A stretch of 64,000 nt of DNA from Neospora caninum Liverpool. Taxonomy: Eukaryota > Apicomplexa > Conoidasida > Eucoccidiorida > Sarcocystidae. Positions 56,546 to 64,000 of the stretch are shown one piece after another. Below the pieces are notes generated by a model. It was given only the letters and a program-made list of their open reading frames with translations, was not told where the DNA came from and made no database searches. Position 1 is the stretch's first letter. The number at the start of each line of letters is the position of its first letter. The stretch lies in contig NC_018391.1 of NCBI RefSeq assembly GCF_000208865.1, positions 2,108,001 to 2,172,000 on the forward strand. The letters are read 5' to 3'. The position numbers and the translations under genes were made by a program.

Positions 56546-59500
56546 ATGGCTTCTTGGCTTTCCGCCAAGATCTCTGCTCTTGGAGAGCGGGTGATGGACA
56601 GCGTCCTAGACGCCGTCGTCCAGAACCAGGATCTCCACCTGAAGAATCTGCAGAATATGCAGCAGGTCCGTACTTGTCGACAAGCACAGAGTGCACATAC
56701 ACGCATTTTTAGAGCGAGAAGACAGTGTCCGAAAACGCGGTTTCTTCTGTAGCGGGCGGCCGTTCCTATTATCCTCTGGAGACGCGTAGGCAGGGACTCG
56801 GGCTAGACCGATAGGGGCAGAAACACGTAGGCGTCCAAGGATGAACTGGTGTAAGCTGATAGATGACCCGAAAGGTCTAGGTAAACAAAAACCTCCTTGA
56901 ATATGTTTGGACGCAATTGCCCAAGGTAACCGCTCTGTAGTGCACAGCGTACTGCTCTTCTGCGGTGTCACCTCCCCCCGCCAGATGGGGCAAGTCTGTC
57001 GTTTCCCCTTTCTCAGTACTGTGTTGGGCGTCGACCTCTTTGCGTCTACGTCTGTGTTTCTGCGTGCTGGGACGCAAAGGGGGACTGCGCGATGTGTTTC
57101 TTCGTTGCTTTCGGCGGTGCATTTTTTGATTTGCAGTGGAACATCTCACGTCTGGTGAATCGCGTTGTCAATGCAAAGTATTTCTACAAGCAGCACAACG
57201 TGGAGGCCTGCGCGGATTTTGATGAGTTGTTTCCTTCGGCTTCTCCGGACCCGCATTCGGGCTGCCCGTCGCCGTCCCCTCCAGCTCCTCCGCGGGCGAC
57301 TTCTTCCCTCTCCTCCTCTTTCCTCGTGCCCCAAGATCCAGTGGGGCGCCTCGAAATCCGCATTCGCTCGTGTTCACTCGTCCTCTTCACGGCTGAAAAT
57401 GGACGCATTCTGCCGCCCGTCGCGATGCTTCAGAGACAGCAGCAGCACCAGCAGCTTCTGTGGCAGACTGTCGTTCACGTGGAAAACCAGGAGCAGCGGA
57501 GTCCCTGCTACAAAATGGAACGAAAGGATGCGTACGACACCAACGAAATCCTGTAAGCCGGAAACCTCCGAGATGTGGATCCAAACAGCGCAAAGCCGGA
57601 ACCCTGGAGGCGATGCCTTCTCCGACGTGAGCCTGTTTGGGGCAACACGGAAACGCTGCAGGCAGCAGTTGTCTGTGTGGATGTGACGACGCGTCAAGAC
57701 GAAAGCCCTGAGAAACAGAGAACTTTGCTTTTTCTGTGCGGAAGGCGCACTCACCTGCAGCAGGAGACATCAAACCGTGGCTCGAATCTCTGCGATTTCC
57801 GTTTCTCTGGTCGTGTTTTTGGTGAACTTCATTGCACCCCGTGATGTTGTGTTGCGGCAGGTTTTCGCGCCGTTTCTCCGTCCCTCCCTTTTCCATATCC
57901 GCTGTCATGTTCGGCGGCTTGGTATTGCTCCCCATCGCTCTCCTGTCGGCGTGTGCCTTTCTAGGTTCGACGACTCGTACGAATTCCCAATTCGCGATTT
58001 GTGGACCGACATCTGCATCGACGTTGTCGCCCTCAAGAGCAAGCGCCACATCATTATGAAACCTGCGACTTCGTCGGCTGCAAACGCCTCGCCTGGGATT
58101 CCTGCTTTTCCCAGTTCTGCTCACGGCCACCCTTCGTATCGCAGCTCTCGATCTCCTGTCCCTTCCGACAGGGCTGCGGGCTCCGGTTCCTGCGGCGATC
58201 TTGGCGCCGCTGGCGGTGGGGAGGTGACGGGGTTCGGCTCCACGGACGTGTCTCTCGAGCCGGCGGCAGGGGCAGCGGGCGGAGACAGCGAATGCCCCGA
58301 AGGCTCCAGGCTTACGAGAGCGAACTCAAGCGGCCCAGCGGAGGCGCGAGGCGGAGGCGACCGAGGGATGGACGAAGGTACGCGCGGGAAAACCCGGGAG
58401 CGAGTGAAAGGAGCTGAGAGTGAAAGGTGTGCGACAGGTGAGAACTGTGGGGGCGTCACAGGGGAGACAAGCAGGGACAAGCAATGACTGGTCTCGGGGG
58501 AAGACACAGGGGTTCTGGAGCGTCTTGCCGGACGCGAGCACGACGACAAACAAGACGTCGAGAGGCCTCGGCCTCCTGTGTTGCCGACGGGTCGGTTGTC
58601 CCGTTTTCGCTTTCTCGGTTGCCGAACTGCCGCCTCCCGGAATTGCAGATGTGTTCTTGTGCGCGTCGGCCGTGCAGGTTCCCAATTCGGTTCAGGCTCC
58701 TGTCTGCTCGAGAGCCCGCGGCTGGGGGCGACTTCGGCGTGTCCTGCTCCAGACTCGGAGCAAGTCTCGGGGGGCGGTCCGTCCGTCTTGGCGAATCCTG
58801 CGGGTTCGCCTCGCCTTTCTGCGGCGACTTCGAGTTCCCCCCCCGGCGCTGCGTCCTCTCGAGAAGGGCGATACGTCTATGGGCGGGCGATCCTGCCTCT
58901 CTCCGCTTTCTTGTCGTCTTCCCCTCCTCAGTGGGAAACGAAGAGGCGCCAGCGCCCGGGACGACGAAAGCGAGAGTCGCCGTTTTGGGACAGCCTCAGC
59001 AGCCTGCGCACCAGAACGCCGCGACTGGGTAGGCGCAAAGGCCCCGCCGAAGGAGAAGGCGACGACGGCGACGCTGGACGTGGACGACGCAGCGAGGAAG
59101 CGGCGCAGATCGACGCCTGCAGAGTCAGCCGGTCCGAGTTTTGGGTACAACTCTTCCCGGAAAACAACAAGCTGTCGGAGCGAAAGTACCTCAGGCCTGT
59201 CAAAGGTGAGAGCACTGGAGAAGACTTGGCACACCGGGAATTTTCCCCGACGAAAATCGAGGCCGTCGCCGTATACCCTTGTGCCTTCTCCACACAGAGG
59301 CGAGCTTGAATCCGAAATAACTCGTGTGGAGTCGTCTGCGGAAAGGAACGGTTGAAGAAAGCCCGCGTTTCTGCCTTCCGTCTAGTCTGCCGCGTGCCTA
59401 CTCCGTCTCGTGCCCGCGTTCCGCTTCCCAGAGTCGAAAGAAGCAGCGCAGAGAAAACAGTACCTCGGTCTCTGCCGCGTGTTGCGCAAACGTGCACCTG

Positions 59501-62500
59501 GACTGGAGAACGCGCGACGAGGTTGCGGTGGCTGTACCCATGCGTGCGCCCGTTTCGCTGTTTCCAGGGTTCGAGGAGTTCGGCATGAAGAATCCCGTGA
59601 GCACCCTCGGCTTTCTGCATGTCACTGTCGCCTTCGAGTGGGCCCATCGACCGACTCTGTCTCCCTTGCTCTCGTGTCTTCTGCCTCCGTCTCAACTTTG
59701 GGTTGTCCCTCTCAAGCCTGAACCGCACTACGTCGAGTCTTTCTCGCGACGGTGCAAAGACGTCTTGGCGGAGCCGCCGCGGTGGATCGACCTTTTCTTC
59801 CACTTTGGAGGTACGTCGCGAGTTTTAGCACGATGGACGGAGGCCGCCAAACGAGGAGGCGAGCAAGGAAAACCCGACAAAGAGGCGTGAGTGGAGGCAG
59901 GAGAAAACCGCGAAAGGAAGAGAAGAAGGGCCATCTCACAGGGCGCGAACCTTCCTCGCAGATGTCCAGACCGGCGCCCGGGACGCCGTCAGAGACGGGT
60001 GGACTGACGAACGTCTTTGTCGGCTCTGACGGCGAAGCTTTTCGCCCAATGAGGAAGAGGCGAGCAACGACAAATCCGAGAGAAAGAAGAGGAGGAAGAC
60101 CCGCCCGCGAGGAGAGAGGAGCCTGACGGCCGACAGAGACCCAGGCGAAGAAAGCCTTTTCGTTTTACGAAGAGACGGGACGAGGCCTCACTTGAACGGT
60201 TTCACAGACAACTTGTGTTCCTAGACACACGCCTTTGCAGGCAAATGCACATGCAGTGAATCGCTCTAGGCCTATGTGAACCGCGGTGTGTGCTCGTGTC
60301 CCCACACAGCTCGGCTCTTCCAAGACAGAAAAACCCGCTTTTTCCTCTTTTGTCGGGACCCAAAACGGCCTTGCTGGGGTGAGAGATCCCCGCGAGAGTA
60401 ACGGACCATTACACATTTTTGGTTTTGGCTGGTGGCGCTAGATTTATCCGGTTTTCGCCTCTGCACATCTCGCACCTTTGCTCGTCTCCTGTCCACTCCA
60501 TTCCTGCTTTTGGCTGTGGGTTCCGCTTCTCTCGCGCAGGGCTGTCTCGCTGCGATTCTCGACTCGCGTCTCACGGCACATCCCGAATTGTTTTGTTCTG
60601 TTTTTAGGCCACCTGGAGGATCGGACGTGGGCGGGGTCGTGCTGCTGGCTCTTGTTTTGGATGAATCTGTTGTACGGGACATGCTTCGCGCCTTTCTGGC
60701 AGCTTCCGGGCTGCATGTTTCTGGCGGTTGCTCTGGCGTCTTTCTCGTACTTTCTTCTTCGTCAAAACCGATTTTTCGTCTACTCGCTGCCGCCCGGCGC
60801 CGCGCCGACGCTCCCGGTCGCGGCGCCGCCTCTGTCGTTCCACACGCCCACCTGGGCGGCGCCGAATTCTTTACCGTTTTTTCCTTCTTCGCGGACTCTG
60901 CCTGTGCATCCCGCGTCTTCCAACGCACCTTCTCCGAATCCTACCTCCGCCGGAAGTGTCGAAAGTGGGGGATCGAGGCCGCACACGAGGGCGGACGCGC
61001 CCTGTTCCATCCCCTCGTTCCCGTACAGAGAGAGGCGAGAGAAGGGGACTCATCCGCTCTCGGCGCCTCTGGGCGACTGCGAAGAGAGGAGCGATCTGGA
61101 AGACTTTACCGAGGACGATGCCTCAGAGGATGAGGCGATGTCCACGGGCGAGACAGCGTCTCGCAGAGATGCCGCGTCCAGCGGCGCAGCGGGGCAAGGA
61201 GAAGACGCACCTGCGAGCGAGGGAGACGCAGAGGCGCGGGGAAGGCGAGGCGCGGTAGACGCAAGCCATCGGCTGAGCAACGGCAGCGGCGACGCGCCGC
61301 CGAGAGGCGCGGAAGATGCTCCAGACGTTGAGGGTGGGGGACAGTACGAGGTCGCGGAACGGAGACAAAGCAGCTTCGAGCGAGCGACGAGCTCTGCGGA
61401 GGCGGCTCTCGCAACTCTAGGATTCTCGTCTTTCAAGCCTTCCTCTTTCTCGTCCTTTTCAAAGCTCGACGGTCTGCCGAGCAAAGAAGCCGACGCCGCG
61501 GAAGAGGAAAGGGTGCGAGGAGAGAAGGAAGAGAGAGAAAACAGCTCTCCGGCGGCCTGGAACTTGGACGATCCGCGTAAGGAGAAAACCGACGTTTCCC
61601 CAGTCTCGACGGTGGGTGCTGCTGCGTCGGGTAACCCCTTGAAGGACGGCGAGGATGCTGTCCTTTCACTTGCCGGTGGCCGAGACGACAGAGAGGAAGA
61701 CAGCCTTCTTCATCCACGACGCGGGAGAGTCTCGAAAGTCTCTTCGCCCTTCGGAGACATCACTCTCTTCGTAAGAGAAAGTGCAAAGGGAGAAGAAGGA
61801 AAGGGCTTGAAGAGCGACGAAACCTGGCCCGTCTTCGCCGACGATGAAACAGAGCCTCTCGTGCAAGAACAACTCAACAAACTCATCGAACTCGCCACCG
61901 GACTTCAAGTGAGAACACAATCTGCTCTCCTACACGTGCCGACTAAGAGAATACTCAAGCATCCTTCCGCCGATATGTATATATATATATATATATATAA
62001 AGCAGTATCTAGTGTTGATGTACAACAGACGCTAATATCTACATACATGTACGTAGTTTATGTAAATTTCTGCCGTCGATCGGTTCTGGAGGCGCTATGC
62101 ATGCGTGTTTAATTCTTTCGCACTGCCTGACATTCTTTTATAAATGCAGATACGACAAGTGCATATATATATATATATATATCTGCGACTGCTTGCAACG
62201 TAGTCGGTGTCTGCACATTTGTGAGTATTCGTGTTTCGTGCAACAGACCTCTCTGTAGATTTGAGCGGTATCGGTCTCCGCAAGGGTGTCTCCGGTTGTG
62301 TGTCGACGGCGTGGGTTTATGGTTCGGACGAGAAGACGAGAAGGCTTTCGATCTCTCAGATTCTGGAGCGCTGTTCAGTCGTCTCTTTTTTTCTGAAATC
62401 CTCTGTTTCCTTTTCTGGCGCGTCTGCAGATTGCGACGGGCTATATTTCGTCGGTCGCCGAGAAGGTGCGGTACGCGTTCAACTGGGAAGATCCTTTCCT

Positions 62501-64000
62501 CTCCTACGCCTCGCTCTTTCTTCTTTGCTTCCACTGTTTCCTCTGGTGCCTGCTGCTCTATCTGGCGAGTCTCGTGCCGCTTCTCGTCTGGCGGGTGTGC
62601 CTCTTTTGCGGCTTCCTGCTTTTCGGAGTCGTGACCGATCCCCGCGTCCAGGCGCGCGTCGACGAAAAGCTGCAGAAAGAGATCCACCGGCGTCTCGAGA
62701 GCGAGCAGTTGAGGGATTCGTTTTCCGGCCTCGGCAACACCCGCGCGGCCGTCTGTCACGCGCAGGACGCGAGCAACGGAGCTGCGGACTTCGCCCCTGT
62801 CTCCTCGGATCTACGAACGCGCGACGTGCGCGGGGAGGAGACCTTCGCCAGGCGGCGTTCGTCGACGTCCTCGTCAAGTTCCTTGCTCTCCCGCTTTCCG
62901 TCCTCGTCCAGTGAGGGCGCTGCGGGGAAACCGCAGCGAGGCGCCGGCGAGGCCGAGACGCCTCAACCAGGCTGCGAAGCCGTCGCCGCGACTCCGAGAG
63001 GTGACCGAGAGCAGAGCGTGGGCGACGAACCGGGCCCAGCCGTCGGCAGGGGGCCGAGCCTGCAGAGCCTCGCCTCGAGAGACAAAAGGAATGCCGTTCA
63101 GAACCCCGCAGCGGCCAGCTCGCACTCCTGGCTCGCCGCCCTGGTGGGGCCAGCTTCGACCTCTCCGCCGGCGGTTGCCTCTGACGGCGCGTCTGCGTTC
63201 GCCTCGGCGTCTCAGCAAGGGCCATCGGCGCCGCCCGACCCGCCTCTCTCTTCTTCCTCTTCCCTGGTCCTCGCAGGCGGTCCCCTGTGGAATCTTTTAG
63301 ACGTCTCGAACCTCATCAAGCGCCGCGGAGCGTCCAGCGGGCGAGCTGTGCAGTTTCCGCCGGAGACGCCTTCTCCGCCAGAGAGAGGGCGAGAAGAAGC
63401 GAAACCGCCAGCGAGTCTGGAGCCGTCGCGAACGCGGTCTTTGGGGTCCGAGCATCCCGAGGAAAGCGCGTCTGCGGCGGCGGGGCAGAGTGCCTCGCGA
63501 ACGCGTCTATCGCTCTCGCACGTGTCTCCCGCCGCGCTCGCGGCTGGACTTCCTCCGCCTTCGCAAGTTCTCGAGAGGACGCGAAGCGCCCGCATCACGC
63601 TCTTTTCCTATCTGACTCAAGAGACCAGGCGTCTCTGCGCGTCTGTGGCGGAAGTGTACGAGTCGATTCTCGCTTACTTCCCAACGCTTCTTCGCTCCCC
63701 TGCGGCGCCGTGTCTCCGGCTCTTGGGCGTCGGGGCTGTCGTTGAGTTCCTGCACGGTGCGGTCCTCTGTCCCCTCGTGCGCTTCCTCGAATCCGCCGTC
63801 TTCACCTACTTCTCGCTCCTCCATTTCTGGTGGGCTCGCCTGCCGGACCGGCGCGAAATTGAGCATCGCCTGATTGCCTCAACGCAGGTGATTTCGTCGC
63901 TGACGTCGCTGCTGCCTGCCTCCGAGTCGCCCGCGGACAAAAAGGGCGAAGGCGCCGCGCCGTCGCCCGTCTTCGCAGCCGTTTCGCCCCCCTCCACCGC
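56546..64000 (+). CDS. C2 / PRT_C (MCTP-like) multipass membrane protein (3' partial)
   Basis: Exons: 56546-56665, 57137-57552, 57965-58377, 58678-59205, 59568-59810, 60608-61908 and 62430->64000, all in phase (at least 1530 residues). C2-like strands begin near residue 108 (GRLEIRIRSCSLV) and resume after an insert with FDDSYEFPIRDLWTDICIDVV (from 180), then SEFWVQLFPEN and LGFLHVTVAFEWAH. A hydrophobic hairpin follows (about 580-625), then some 360 acidic Ser-rich residues. Exon 7 carries ISSVAEKVRYAFNWEDPFLS and a long hydrophobic hairpin, which match the order of the PRT_C domain of MCTP/FTIP proteins (ER and contact-site tethers with C2 domains). Acidic calcium ligands are not obvious in the C2-like part. 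The ATG sits directly after an acceptor. The frame is open to the window end, but CAG/GTGATT near 63890 could be a donor. Confidence 0.72.

Overview
The window looks like nuclear DNA of a coccidian apicomplexan of the Toxoplasma/Hammondia/Neospora group. The signs are intron-rich genes with near-perfect GT/AG junctions, introns full of (TA)n microsatellites, coding exons of about 55-60% GC with long Ser/Gly/Glu/Arg low-complexity insertions, a bacterial-type ribosomal protein with a bipartite apicoplast-type leader, and a small GPI-type surface protein. The species cannot be fixed from the sequence alone. There is no bacterial operon structure, CRISPR array or recognisable transposon.

Layout. 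(1) 327-9695 (+): the last 16 exons of a SKI2-like DExH RNA helicase whose start lies upstream of the window. (2) 11773-18444 (-): one uninterrupted 2223-codon reading frame with a C2-like region, two coiled coils and a very long disordered tail. (3) 23592-30235 (+): an 8-exon TRF4/PAPD5-type non-canonical poly(A) polymerase. (4) 33652-34965 (+): apicoplast-type bL35. (5) 37912-45109 (+): a 7-exon TGS1-type cap hypermethylase with a giant insertion and tail. (6) 46964-48325 (-): a two-exon triple-CX9C (CHCH) protein, assembled here from an exon too short to stand out as an ORF. (7) 52573-53154 (+): a small signal-peptide/GPI-type surface protein in a gene-poor block. (8) 56546->64000 (+): a C2/PRT_C (MCTP-like) membrane protein that runs off the window.

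Exon boundaries were read by eye from GT/AG sites. They were accepted only when phases matched and the joined protein matched the family order; every join listed keeps frame.

Functionally, three of the eight genes act in RNA processing or surveillance: the SKI2-like helicase (exosome cofactor), the TRF4-like polymerase (oligoadenylation for decay) and TGS1 (sn/snoRNA cap trimethylation). Two others serve endosymbiont-derived organelles: bL35 (apicoplast translation) and the CHCH protein (probably mitochondrial intermembrane space). The C2/PRT_C protein is probably an ER or contact-site membrane protein. Spaces between genes hold UTR-like sequence, microsatellites, a 20-bp perfect hairpin, a G4-type G-run and two doubtful gene remnants.
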